Part shown: positions 7,652-15,470 of the stretch, one piece after another
Position numbering within the stretch: the stretch's first letter is position 1
Layout: the number at the start of each line of letters is the position of its first letter
Assembly: GCA_027365345.1 (NCBI GenBank)
Contig: DAHXNO010000037.1
Coordinates: 1 to 46,645 of the forward strand
Reading direction: 5' to 3'
Origin: Granulicella sp.
Lineage (GTDB): Bacteria; Acidobacteriota; Terriglobia; Terriglobales; Acidobacteriaceae
Length of the DNA stretch: 46,645 nucleotides
Translations under genes and position numbers: made by a program
The notes under the pieces: model-generated
The model's input: only the letters and a program-made list of their open reading frames with translations
What the model was told of the DNA's origin: nothing
Databases searched by the model: none

Positions 7652-10132
7652 CTAGGCTCCCAGGGCGAGGTTGAGGAGGGTCTTTTCTTCCAGTGCGTGG
7701 GCTTTGGCGCTGCCTGTGGCAGGGCTGGCTGCGGCGGTGCGTTTGACGCTGAGAACAGCCCGGGATCCAGCCATGCGGCGAAGGTGGGGCATGACGAAGG
7801 AGAGCGCTCCCATGTTCGCCGGCTCCTCCTGGACCCAGACCACCTCACCAGCCGAAGGGTGCTGGTCGAGCGCCGCCTGGAGTTCCGCCTCCGGGAAGGG
7901 ATAGAGCTGTTCGAGGAAGACGATGGCGACATCCGTGAGCTTGCGCTTGGCGCGCTCCACCCGCAGGTTGTGGCCTATTTTGCCGGAGGAGATCAGGATG
8001 CGGCGAGGGTTGGTGATTGCGGTCTCCGGCAGGACGTTTTGGAATGCGTCCAGGGTGAGATCGGCCACCGGGGAGAGCGCGTCGGGATGGCGAAGCATGG
8101 ACTTGGGAGTGAAGACGATGAGCGGTTTGCGCCACTTGCGGAGGGCTTGACGCCGGAGAAGATGGAAGAACTGCGCCGCAGTGGAGGGCTGAGCGATCTG
8201 GAAGTTGTCCTGGGCGGCCAACTGCAGGTAGCGCTCCGGGCGGGCGCTGGAGTGCTCCGGGCCCTGACCTTCGTAGCCGTGGGGAAGCAGCAGCACCAGG
8301 CCGGAGAGGAGGCCCCATTTGGCTTCCGCGGCGGCCAGAAACTGGTCAATGATGATCTGCGCGCCGTTGGCGAAGTCGCCAAATTGCGCCTCCCAGAGCA
8401 CCAAGGCTTCCGGGTAGTCGCGAGAGAAGCCGTACTCAAAGCCCAGACAGGCAGCCTCAGAGAGCATGGAGTTGTAGACCGACCAGCGCGCCTGGTGCGG
8501 CGCTATGTGATGCAGCGGAGAGTAGCGGGTTTCCGTTTCGATATCGATGAGGACGGCGTGGCGCTGGTTGAAGGTGCCACGCTGGGAGTCCTGTCCGGAG
8601 AGGCGAACCGGGACTCCTGCCTTGAGCAGGGAGGCGTAGGCGAGCAGCTCCGCCATGCCGTAGTCGAGGGGCTTTTTGCCAGAGCCCATCTGGCGGCGCT
8701 GCTCGAGCAGTTTGGCGACCTTGGGGTGGATGTGGAAGCCTTCCGGGACTGTCGTCAGGCGGGTGGAAAGGGCAGGGATTTCGGCCGCATCCAGGCCGGT
8801 GCGCGGGTTGTCTTCCGGGCGAAGCCGGCCGCCGTAGTAGGGGTCCCAGTAGTGGCGGATGTCAAAGAGTTGAGGCTTGCGGCTGGCGCGCGTTGCCGCC
8901 TTCTGCTCTTCGAGGAAGTGGGCCTGCACCTCCGCGGCCTCTGCTGTGGCGTCTATCTCCATTTTCTGGGCGTAGATCTGGAAGAGAGGCGGATGGTTCT
9001 GAATCCTGGCGTAACGCAGCGGCTGGGTAATGGTGGGGTCGTCTACCTCAGAGTGTCCGTGGCGCCGGTAGCCGATGAGATCAACGACAACGTCGGAGTG
9101 AAAGGTTTGGCGGTATTCAGCAGCGAGAGCGGCCACGCGGACTACGGCCTGGGGATCTTCTGCGTTGACGTGGAAGATGGGGATGGGAAGGCGCTTGGCC
9201 AGATCCGAGGAGAAGGGCGAGGAGTTGGATTCGCTGGGGAGCGCGGTAAAGCCGAGAAGGTTATTGACGATGACCTGAATGGTGCCGCCGATTCTGTAGC
9301 CGTGCAGGGAGGCAAGGTTCAGGGACTCTGCCCAGATGCCCTGGCCGGCAAAGGCAGCGTCACCGTGCAGGATCATGGGGAGCACCTGGCCGCGAGCCTG
9401 GAGAAAGTCCGCAGTGGTTCCGTCTTTGGCCAGCCGCTCCTGATAGGCGCGGGTGCGGCCCATGATGACTGGGTCAGCGGCCTCCAGATGGCTGGGGTTT
9501 GAGGCCAGATGCAGATGGACGGTCTTACCGTTGGCGGTGAGGAATTCGCCGGTTGCCCCGATGTGGTATTTGACGTCACCGCCGCCCAGGGTGCTGCGCG
9601 GGTCCACGTCCTCAAATTTGGTGAAGATCTCGCGGGAGGCGCGGCCAACGGTATTCACCATGACGTTGAGCCGGCCGCGATGGCTCATAGCGAACAGGGA
9701 ACGGTTGACGCCGCGCTCGGCGGCGGTGGTAAAGAGCTGGTCCAGAAAAGGGATAAGGACGGTAAGACCTTCTAAAGAGAAGCGCTTGGTGCCAAGGTAG
9801 CGCTGCTGGATGACCTGCTCGAAGACGTCGGCGCGGATAAGGCCGGAGAGGATGCGGGCGGGGGGGAGGGTGGTGATGGCGGCGGGGTCCCCCTCCAGAC
9901 GCTGCTGGATCCAGGAGCGCCGTTCCTCGGAGGGGATGTGCATGAACTCAGCTCCGATGGAAGAGGAGTAGATGCGGCGGGCCTCCCTGGTGTCCGGGGA
10001 GTCTTCCTGAGGCGGATTGGGCACCGGGAAGGGTTGCGGCGGCAGGAGTTGTCCGAGAGGGTCGAGCGAGGCCTGGAGGTAGCCCCAGCGGCGAAAGATT
10101 TCAAAGGTAGATTCTCGTGTGGTGGAAGACAT
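7652..10132 (-). CDS. sucA: 2-oxoglutarate dehydrogenase E1 component
   Basis: E1 is the thiamine-diphosphate decarboxylase of the 2-oxoglutarate dehydrogenase complex in the TCA cycle. The 826 residues carry the E1 motifs: S-H-R-G-R-L-N-V (substrate-binding His), G-D-A-A-F-A-G-Q-G-I-W-A-E followed by V-N-N-L-L-G-F-T (ThDP/Mg site), and the transketolase-like Pyr domain with W-E-A-Q-F-G-D-F-A-N-G-A-Q and L-L-L-P-H-G-Y-E-G-Q-G-P-E-H-S-S-A-R. It is about 100 residues shorter than the E. coli enzyme, largely at the N-terminus. I chose ATG 10132, giving M-S-S-T-T-R; ATG 10150 and TTG 10177 are alternatives without better ribosome-binding sites. The E2 gene sucB is not adjacent. Confidence 0.93.
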   Translation of the reverse strand: MSSTTRESTFEIFRRWGYLQASLDPLGQLLPPQPFPVPNPPQEDSPDTREARRIYSSSIGAEFMHIPSEERRSWIQQRLEGDPAAITTLPPARILSGLIRADVFEQVIQQRYLGTKRFSLEGLTVLIPFLDQLFTTAAERGVNRSLFAMSHRGRLNVMVNTVGRASREIFTKFEDVDPRSTLGGGDVKYHIGATGEFLTANGKTVHLHLASNPSHLEAADPVIMGRTRAYQERLAKDGTTADFLQARGQVLPMILHGDAAFAGQGIWAESLNLASLHGYRIGGTIQVIVNNLLGFTALPSESNSSPFSSDLAKRLPIPIFHVNAEDPQAVVRVAALAAEYRQTFHSDVVVDLIGYRRHGHSEVDDPTITQPLRYARIQNHPPLFQIYAQKMEIDATAEAAEVQAHFLEEQKAATRASRKPQLFDIRHYWDPYYGGRLRPEDNPRTGLDAAEIPALSTRLTTVPEGFHIHPKVAKLLEQRRQMGSGKKPLDYGMAELLAYASLLKAGVPVRLSGQDSQRGTFNQRHAVLIDIETETRYSPLHHIAPHQARWSVYNSMLSEAACLGFEYGFSRDYPEALVLWEAQFGDFANGAQIIIDQFLAAAEAKWGLLSGLVLLLPHGYEGQGPEHSSARPERYLQLAAQDNFQIAQPSTAAQFFHLLRRQALRKWRKPLIVFTPKSMLRHPDALSPVADLTLDAFQNVLPETAITNPRRILISSGKIGHNLRVERAKRKLTDVAIVFLEQLYPFPEAELQAALDQHPSAGEVVWVQEEPANMGALSFVMPHLRRMAGSRAVLSVKRTAAASPATGSAKAHALEEKTLLNLALGA

Positions 10133-10452
10133 GCACTCATAGGATGGCATGAGAGGCAATCTGGGTGCGTGGCGCAAGGAGGAGTGATACGGGTCAAAAG
10201 ACCGTTCTTCGAGGAGGTTTCGGGGTGAAGAGGTTGAAGTTACAAGGTTTGTTCAAAGAGGGCTCGCCGAGGAGGTTCTTCGGTTGCACTGCGAGCGAGG
10301 TTCCCGCACCGGGCCGCGCGATGGATCGCCGATCGAGTTGACGGCGAAGCCACTGCGGTGATCGGCGAGCGATCTCCATGGATCCCCGGCACGCAATGGC
10401 TGTGATCTGCCTTGGGGTGAGGGTGAAGAATGAGCTTGGAAACAGCCCTTGT
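10133..10452. other. intergenic region between sucA and the Crp/Fnr gene
   Basis: There is no gene here. A 9-bp inverted repeat, TCGCCGATC (10326-10334) and GATCGGCGA (10360-10368), lies beyond the end of the minus-strand Crp/Fnr gene and might act as a terminator, though its 25-base loop is long and there is no U-tract. The sucA promoter should lie near 10150-10260, but I cannot place it confidently. Confidence 0.4.
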
Positions 10453-11181
10453 CTAGCCGCCGGAAGCCTGCTGGGAGGAGCGCTCGGAGGGTGTCTGGCT
10501 GGGGGCGGAGCCAGTGGCGGAGTCAGGGACGCCGGGGGTTGGATGCGGTCTCTCGCAGTAGAGGCCTTCGAGGCGGTCGGGGTCTACCAGCGTGATATAC
10601 CGGCGGTTGGGATGGATCAGACCCTCGCGGCGGAACTGAGCGATCACGCGGCAGACGGTCTCGCGGGAGAGGCCGGAGATGCTACCCAGCTCTTCCTGGG
10701 TGACGTGGGCGGGAAAACGGATGGGGAGATGTTCCTGGGCGCGGCTCTCGCCGGGTTGGTGCGCCTGGGTCCAGTCGAGCAGGGCGCAGGCAAGCTTTCC
10801 CGCGGCGGAGGGCGACAGGGCGAGGCGGCGGGCGGCGAGGACGGCGCAACTAAAGTCCCGCGCGAGCGTCTGGAGGGCTGACTGGCTAACCTGAGGGTAA
10901 GCTTCCATGATGCTGAGAAAATCTTCGCGAGCGAGGGAGATGACTGTGCAGGGGCTCGAGGCCTGGGTGGTGACGCAGTAGGCGGAAGTTCCAAGCACCG
11001 CCTCCAGGCCCAGGATCTCGCCGGCGTAGGCGGTGCGGAGGATGAGCAGGCGGCCGTCTGAAGACGAGGTGAGCACCTTTGCCTGGCCACTGCAGAGCAG
11101 AAACACATGGTCCGCAGGGTATCCCTCACGGAGGATGATGTCGTTGGCCGCAAGGGCGCTGGACATACCCACGGCGTTCAA
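10453..11181 (-). CDS. Crp/Fnr-family transcriptional regulator
   Basis: The protein has a cyclic-nucleotide-binding-type beta-roll (I-I-L-R-E-G-Y-P-A-D-H-V-F-L-L-C-S-G-Q-A through G-E-I-L-G-L-E-A-V-L-G), a dimerisation helix and a Crp-type winged HTH (V-T-Q-E-E-L-G-S-I-S-G-L-S-R-E-T-V-C-R-V-I-A). No cluster of Fnr iron-sulfur cysteines is seen. The last 30 residues are a Pro/Ser-rich tail. The first usable start is TTG at 11181, but it has no ribosome-binding site and the reading frame continues upstream in family-like sequence (P-F-P-F-P-A-S-A-L-R-R-L-N-A-V-G). The frame stays open past an AUU codon at 11266-11268 that has AAGGAGG 6 bases before it. The true N-terminus is thus probably upstream. 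The ligand is unknown. Confidence 0.82.
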   Translation of the reverse strand: MNAVGMSSALAANDIILREGYPADHVFLLCSGQAKVLTSSSDGRLLILRTAYAGEILGLEAVLGTSAYCVTTQASSPCTVISLAREDFLSIMEAYPQVSQSALQTLARDFSCAVLAARRLALSPSAAGKLACALLDWTQAHQPGESRAQEHLPIRFPAHVTQEELGSISGLSRETVCRVIAQFRREGLIHPNRRYITLVDPDRLEGLYCERPHPTPGVPDSATGSAPSQTPSERSSQQASGG

Positions 11182-11487
11182 GCGGCGCAGAGCCGACGCA
11201 GGGAACGGGAAGGGGGTATGCGGACGGAGAGTGCGGTGATCGGGTTTAGCACAACTACGCTGGAGAATGCGAGGCCTCCTTCCGATTTCGCGAGCAGCCC
11301 GGGGCAGCTACGTACTGAAAGAACAGCCGACTTCCAAGTGGTGCGGATAAGCGCCCATTAAATGATGCCCATAAGGATGTCATTAAACGAGTAGGTTAAG
11401 CAACTGCGACGAGAGATCTGTGGGGGAGACCCGGCGCGGAGACGTGGGGGAAGCCAAGGGTGGGTTCTGCGTGATAGTCTGCGGGGC
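11182..11487. other. divergent intergenic region
   Basis: This lies between the Crp/Fnr gene (minus) and the RNB gene (plus). The part up to about 11268 may belong to the Crp/Fnr coding region. The remainder includes an AT-rich stretch near 11357-11400 with an imperfect inverted repeat (TTAAATGA and TCATTAAA), a plausible regulatory site. There is no separate gene. Confidence 0.4.
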
Positions 11488-13227
11488 ATGTCACAACATC
11501 ACCACCGCCATCGGGGCGGATCGCAGGGAGAAGGACGCTCGCCGAGGTTTTCTGCATTGACAGAGGGATCCTTGGGAGGCAGTTGGGAGCAAGGAACGGT
11601 TGGTGGACACGGCAACCTGACACATCACGAGGGGCACGGCAGCGGCTTTAATCTGGCGCAGGCGGCGCTGGAGGAGATGCATGCCGCCGGGTTTCGACCC
11701 GAGCTTGGAGACGCCGTGGTTGCGCAGGTGGCCGAGTTGGAGATGGCGCAGGCGGGGGCCGAGGGGGCTAAGGCTGAGGAGGGGATAGAGGATTTTCGGG
11801 AGCTGGGGTGGTCCTCGATTGACAACGACTCGTCGTTGGACCTGGATCAGATTGAGGTGGCGGAGCGGGTGGCGGGCGGGATCCGGCTGCGGGTGGCCAT
11901 TGGGGATGTAGCGTCGATGGTGGGGCTGGATACGCCGATCGACCAGCATGCTCGCGCACAGACGCAGACGATCTATACCGCGGTGAAGAACTTTCCGATG
12001 CTGCCGCTGGAGTTGTCTACCGGTTTGACCAGCCTGAATGAAGCGAGTGACCGGCGGGCGGTGGTGATGACGTTTACGGTGGCCGCGGATGGAGAGATGA
12101 GCGACGAGAGTGTTTCCCTGGCGTGGGTGAGGAACCGGGCGCAGTTAGCGTATTCGCGAGTGGGGCCGTGGCTGGAGAAGATGGCCGCAGGAGAGGTGGA
12201 TAAGGACGGCATGAGCCTGCGGTCCGATAGCGCGCGGCTGCACGAACCGGATCCCAGCCTTGGGCAGCCGTCCCCGGCAAACGGGGCCGGATATGGTCTG
12301 GGCGCGGATTGGCTGGTGGAACAGTTGAGGATGCAGGATGAGGCGGCGCAGGCGCTGCACGCGGCGCGGGTGAAGCGCGGAGCGCTGGAGTTCCATCGCG
12401 CGGAGGCGGATCCGGTGGTGATGGATGGGCGCGTGGTCGCGGTCCATGAGGTGCTCCAAAACCGGGCGATGATTCTGATCGAAGACCTGATGGTGGCGGC
12501 CAACGGGGTGATGGCCAGGGCGCTGCGCAAGGGAAGACGGAGCGGTTTGCAGCGGGTGGTGAAGACGCCGCAGCGGTGGGACCGGATTGTATCGCTTGCG
12601 GCAGAGCATGGAACCAAGCTGCCGGCGGTTCCGGATTCGGCTGCGCTGAACGCCTTTTTGCAGGAGCAGCGCAAGGCGGATTCCATTCACTATCCGGATC
12701 TGGCGGTAGCGGTGATCAAGCTGATGGGGCCGGGAGAGTATATGTTGATGCGTCCGGATGATGATCCCACCGGACACTTTGGACTGGCGGCGCGGGACTA
12801 CACGCACTCGACGGCTCCAAACCGGAGGTTTCCGGATCTGGTAACGCAGCGGATTTTGCACGCGATGATGCGCGATGAACCGCCGCCGTACAGCGATTCC
12901 GATCTGGCTGCGATTGCCGCGCACTGCAATGAGGCAGACAGCATGCTGCGCAAGATTGAGCGGCGGATGCAGAAGCGTGTGGCTGCCGTGGCCATGGCCG
13001 ACCGCATCGGCGAAGTCTTTGCCGGGGTGGTTACGGGAAAGAGCGACAAGGGAGTGTTTGTACGCGTGATCCACCCGCCGTTTGAGGGCCGCGTGGTTCA
13101 GGGAGAGAGTGGGCTGGATGTGGGCGACAAAGTGAGCGTGAAGCTGCTGCACACCGATCCAGAGCGGGCGTTCATCGACTTTGCAAAGGTAGGGATGCGC
13201 TATGTGAATGGAAGCGCGAAGGGCTGA
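11488..13227 (+). CDS. RNB-domain exoribonuclease (RNase II/R family)
   Basis: The 579-residue protein contains an RNB catalytic domain (about 100-470). Its active-site string is S-I-D-N-D-S-S-L-D-L-D-Q (110-121): D112, D118 and D120 align with RNase II D201, D207 and D209, but Q121 replaces the fourth aspartate. The second signature is Y-T-H-S-T-A-P-N-R-R-F-P-D-L. A C-terminal S1-like barrel follows (V-F-A-G-V-V-T-G-K-S-D-K-G-V-F-V). There is no recognisable N-terminal cold-shock domain; the first 50 residues are His/Gly-rich and odd, so the true start may be downstream. It probably degrades RNA 3' to 5'. It is shorter than typical RNase R (about 750-810). Confidence 0.82.
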   Translation: MSQHHHRHRGGSQGEGRSPRFSALTEGSLGGSWEQGTVGGHGNLTHHEGHGSGFNLAQAALEEMHAAGFRPELGDAVVAQVAELEMAQAGAEGAKAEEGIEDFRELGWSSIDNDSSLDLDQIEVAERVAGGIRLRVAIGDVASMVGLDTPIDQHARAQTQTIYTAVKNFPMLPLELSTGLTSLNEASDRRAVVMTFTVAADGEMSDESVSLAWVRNRAQLAYSRVGPWLEKMAAGEVDKDGMSLRSDSARLHEPDPSLGQPSPANGAGYGLGADWLVEQLRMQDEAAQALHAARVKRGALEFHRAEADPVVMDGRVVAVHEVLQNRAMILIEDLMVAANGVMARALRKGRRSGLQRVVKTPQRWDRIVSLAAEHGTKLPAVPDSAALNAFLQEQRKADSIHYPDLAVAVIKLMGPGEYMLMRPDDDPTGHFGLAARDYTHSTAPNRRFPDLVTQRILHAMMRDEPPPYSDSDLAAIAAHCNEADSMLRKIERRMQKRVAAVAMADRIGEVFAGVVTGKSDKGVFVRVIHPPFEGRVVQGESGLDVGDKVSVKLLHTDPERAFIDFAKVGMRYVNGSAKG

Positions 13228-13264
13228 GCGCGGAGATGGCCATGGCCCACGTGCGGAACGGCGG

Positions 13265-14551
13265 CTAGACCCAGTCCCCGTTGCGCATGAGGGGCTCAGC
13301 GGCGCCGTCGGCAGATAGGCCGTCGACGTTCATTGTGGGGCCTCCGATCATCCAGTCGACATGGATCAGGCTCTGGTTGGCTCCCAGGCCGGATAGCTGC
13401 TCTGTGGGCATCGATTCCCCGCCGATGAGGCAGGTGGAGTAGGCCTGGCCGAGTGCGATGTGACTGGCGGCGTTCTCGTCAAAGAGGGTGTTCCAGAAGA
13501 GAATGCCGGATTGGGCAATGGGAGAGTTGTGAGGAACCAGAGCGACCTCGCCGAGCCGGCACGCTCCTTCATCGGTGGAGATCAGCTTGTTCAGCGCGTC
13601 TTCTCCTTGGGTTGCCGTGGCTGCGACGATGCGGCCGTTCTGAAAGGTGCAACGGATATCCTTGATGAGCGTGCCCTGGTGGGAGAGAGGCTTGGAGGCG
13701 GTCACATGACCGTTGACGCGATCCTTGTGGGGTGTAGTGAAGCACTCTTCCGTGGGGATGTTGGGGTTGCAGTAGATGCCGTTGGAGGCGGTGGCTCCGC
13801 CCCCGCACCAGAGATGCTGGTCGGCCAGGCCGACGGTGAGGTCCGTGCCGCGGTCGGGAGCATGGCCGGTGGTGAAGAAGCGCAGGGAGTGGAAGCGCTT
13901 GCTGTTGAGCAGATCGACGCGACGGCTGATATTCGCGTTGTGTTGCTTCCAGTCTTCTATGGGGTCCTCGCCGGTGATGCGTGAGGTCTGGAAGATGGCG
14001 TCCCAGAGGCTGGAAAGAGCGCGCTCTGGCGTAGCTTCCGGGAAGACCAGCGAGGCCCATGCGGGGGTGGCGGAGGCTACGATGGTCCAGTTGATGGCAA
14101 AGCGGGTGATCAGATCCATGGCCGGTTTGTAGGCCCGGGAGTTGGCGGCGTTCGCTCGGGAGACCTTGGCCGGATCCTGGGCGGCGAGCAAGGCGGGATC
14201 GGCTCCGGTGATACCCATGCGGGCGGCGTTGGAGCGGTAGGCGGCGGCCAGGGCGTCAAAGTACCAGGCAGGGGCGTAGTCAAAGCTGGAGTCGGGTGCG
14301 TACTGGTAGCGGGCGAGCGTGGTTGCGTCGTCAGCGTAGAAGGTGGTGACGAGCCTGGCTCCCGCCTTGTAGGCCTGCTCGGTGATGTGGCGGACCAGGG
14401 GCTGGGCTTCTATGGGAGCGGTGATCACCAGTTCCTGATCCGGCTGCAGGCCCACACCGACCCGGACGGCGACCTCCGCCAGGCGGTCGAGTTTCTTCTC
14501 AAAGGGGAGCAGGGTAAAGGGGGCGGAGCTGGTAAAGGACGTTTGGCTCAT
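13265..14551 (-). CDS. aminopeptidase T-like M29 metallopeptidase
   Basis: The 428-residue protein matches peptidase family M29 (AmpS/AmpT), dimeric cytosolic metallo-aminopeptidases. Visible features are the N-terminal V-G-V-G-L-Q-P-D-Q-E-L-V-I-T-A-P segment, the metal-site glutamate in N-I-P-T-E-E-C-F-T-T-P, the L-G-E-V-A-L-V-P glutamate, and the F-D-E-N-A-A-S-H-I-A-L-G-Q-A-Y block with metal-binding His. The ATG at 14551 gives M-S-Q-T-S-F; the longer frame to 14605 starts with an unrelated basic leader. The gene converges with the RNB gene (37-base gap) and is likely monocistronic. Confidence 0.9.
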   Translation of the reverse strand: MSQTSFTSSAPFTLLPFEKKLDRLAEVAVRVGVGLQPDQELVITAPIEAQPLVRHITEQAYKAGARLVTTFYADDATTLARYQYAPDSSFDYAPAWYFDALAAAYRSNAARMGITGADPALLAAQDPAKVSRANAANSRAYKPAMDLITRFAINWTIVASATPAWASLVFPEATPERALSSLWDAIFQTSRITGEDPIEDWKQHNANISRRVDLLNSKRFHSLRFFTTGHAPDRGTDLTVGLADQHLWCGGGATASNGIYCNPNIPTEECFTTPHKDRVNGHVTASKPLSHQGTLIKDIRCTFQNGRIVAATATQGEDALNKLISTDEGACRLGEVALVPHNSPIAQSGILFWNTLFDENAASHIALGQAYSTCLIGGESMPTEQLSGLGANQSLIHVDWMIGGPTMNVDGLSADGAAEPLMRNGDWV

Positions 14552-14838
14552 AGTGAAAGGGTAGGTTCTGCTGGGAGATAGTGCAAGCCGCGCCTGTTGC
14601 CGCACCTGTGCCTAGTGTCGCCGGACCTGGCTCATTGGTCGGGTGAGGCGCTTCCGAGGTTTTGAAGCATAGGGTGGGGAACGGGGCTGGGTGTAGAGCC
14701 ATGGGTGCATGGTGGCCCCGCTAGCATTTTGAGTGCGTATCGGTCCAGCAGCGTGTGCGCCATGGCGTTGTCCCTAGCGGAGACGCCGACCGTATCGGAG
14801 GGGCCCAGCGGCTTTCCCTTTGGAGTGGTTGTGAGGCT

Positions 14839-15279
14839 TCATGCTTCAGGAGCGTCGGCCAGGGAGCGAAGCGTGCGGAGCGCGGATTGCAGGTGGAGTT
14901 TTCCGACTTTGTCTTCAAACTGGCGCTGGAGCTTATCCAAAGCTCCAATCACGCGGACGGCGGTTTTTTTACCCTGCGGCTTGAGGGCGAGATGATAGGC
15001 GCGAGCGTCGGCCGGATCCACCTTTCGTTGCAAAAGGCCGCGAGCCTCCAAGGCGGAGATGCAGTGGCTTATATTGCCTCTTGTGGTGGCGAAGGTGTCA
15101 GCCAATTGCGAGGGCTTGACCGCGGCAGGGTACTCGAAGAAGAGAGTTGCGAGGATCAGGGCCTGGAGAAAGTTGAGATCATCGCCGCCCAGCAGGCTGG
15201 AGGCGAGCGTTTCGAAACGACGCGCGGCGAGGTGGATGCAGAACATGGGGCTTTGGTTCAGAAAGGCTTCAATGCGCAT
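14839..15279 (-). CDS. MarR-family transcriptional regulator
   Basis: The 146-residue protein has a winged HTH (A-V-K-P-S-Q-L-A-D-T-F-A-T-T-R-G-N-I-S-H-C-I-S-A-L-E) followed by the wing with D-P-A-D-A-R-A-Y and flanking dimerisation helices, the normal MarR length and layout. It is divergent from the TonB-dependent receptor gene, across about 190 bases containing an AT-rich repeat region. Such a position suggests it controls the receptor and itself. The ligand is unknown. Confidence 0.85.
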   Translation of the reverse strand: MRIEAFLNQSPMFCIHLAARRFETLASSLLGGDDLNFLQALILATLFFEYPAAVKPSQLADTFATTRGNISHCISALEARGLLQRKVDPADARAYHLALKPQGKKTAVRVIGALDKLQRQFEDKVGKLHLQSALRTLRSLADAPEA

Positions 15280-15310
15280 GTGGTCCAGCCCTCAGATGGA
15301 AGAATTACTG

Positions 15311-15346
15311 ATTGAATTTTTCAATTATCTCACTTTTCGATTATCT
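15311..15346. promoter_or_regulatory. AT-rich operator/promoter candidate between marR-type and receptor genes
   Basis: ATTGAA (15311-15316) and TTCAAT (15320-15325) form an inverted repeat with a 3-base spacer. TCAATTATCT (15321-15330) recurs with one change as TCGATTATCT (15337-15346), a 16-base period close to one and a half helical turns. The block is far more AT-rich than its surroundings and lies 32-67 bases upstream of the MarR start, so it is a good candidate for MarR binding. Confidence 0.5.
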
Positions 15347-15470
15347 AAAGCGATACCAAACTATGGTTGCAAGATTTCCTGGTCCGAGCGAAGCTCGACG
15401 GGTGAGGCAAGCGAGTTTGAGCGGGAGATGGCTGAGCCTGGGTAGAGGCTGCGGGAGCTGCGCGAGGGGC

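Noticed and set aside
7697-9502. Open frame of about 600 codons on the plus strand
   Set aside because: It is wholly antisense to sucA, whose protein is unmistakable; the frame is a by-product of high-GC codon bias and its translation resembles no family.
15350-15470. Possible cobalamin or TPP riboswitch ahead of the TonB-dependent receptor
   Set aside because: Neither the B12 box nor the TPP core motifs are present in the leader.
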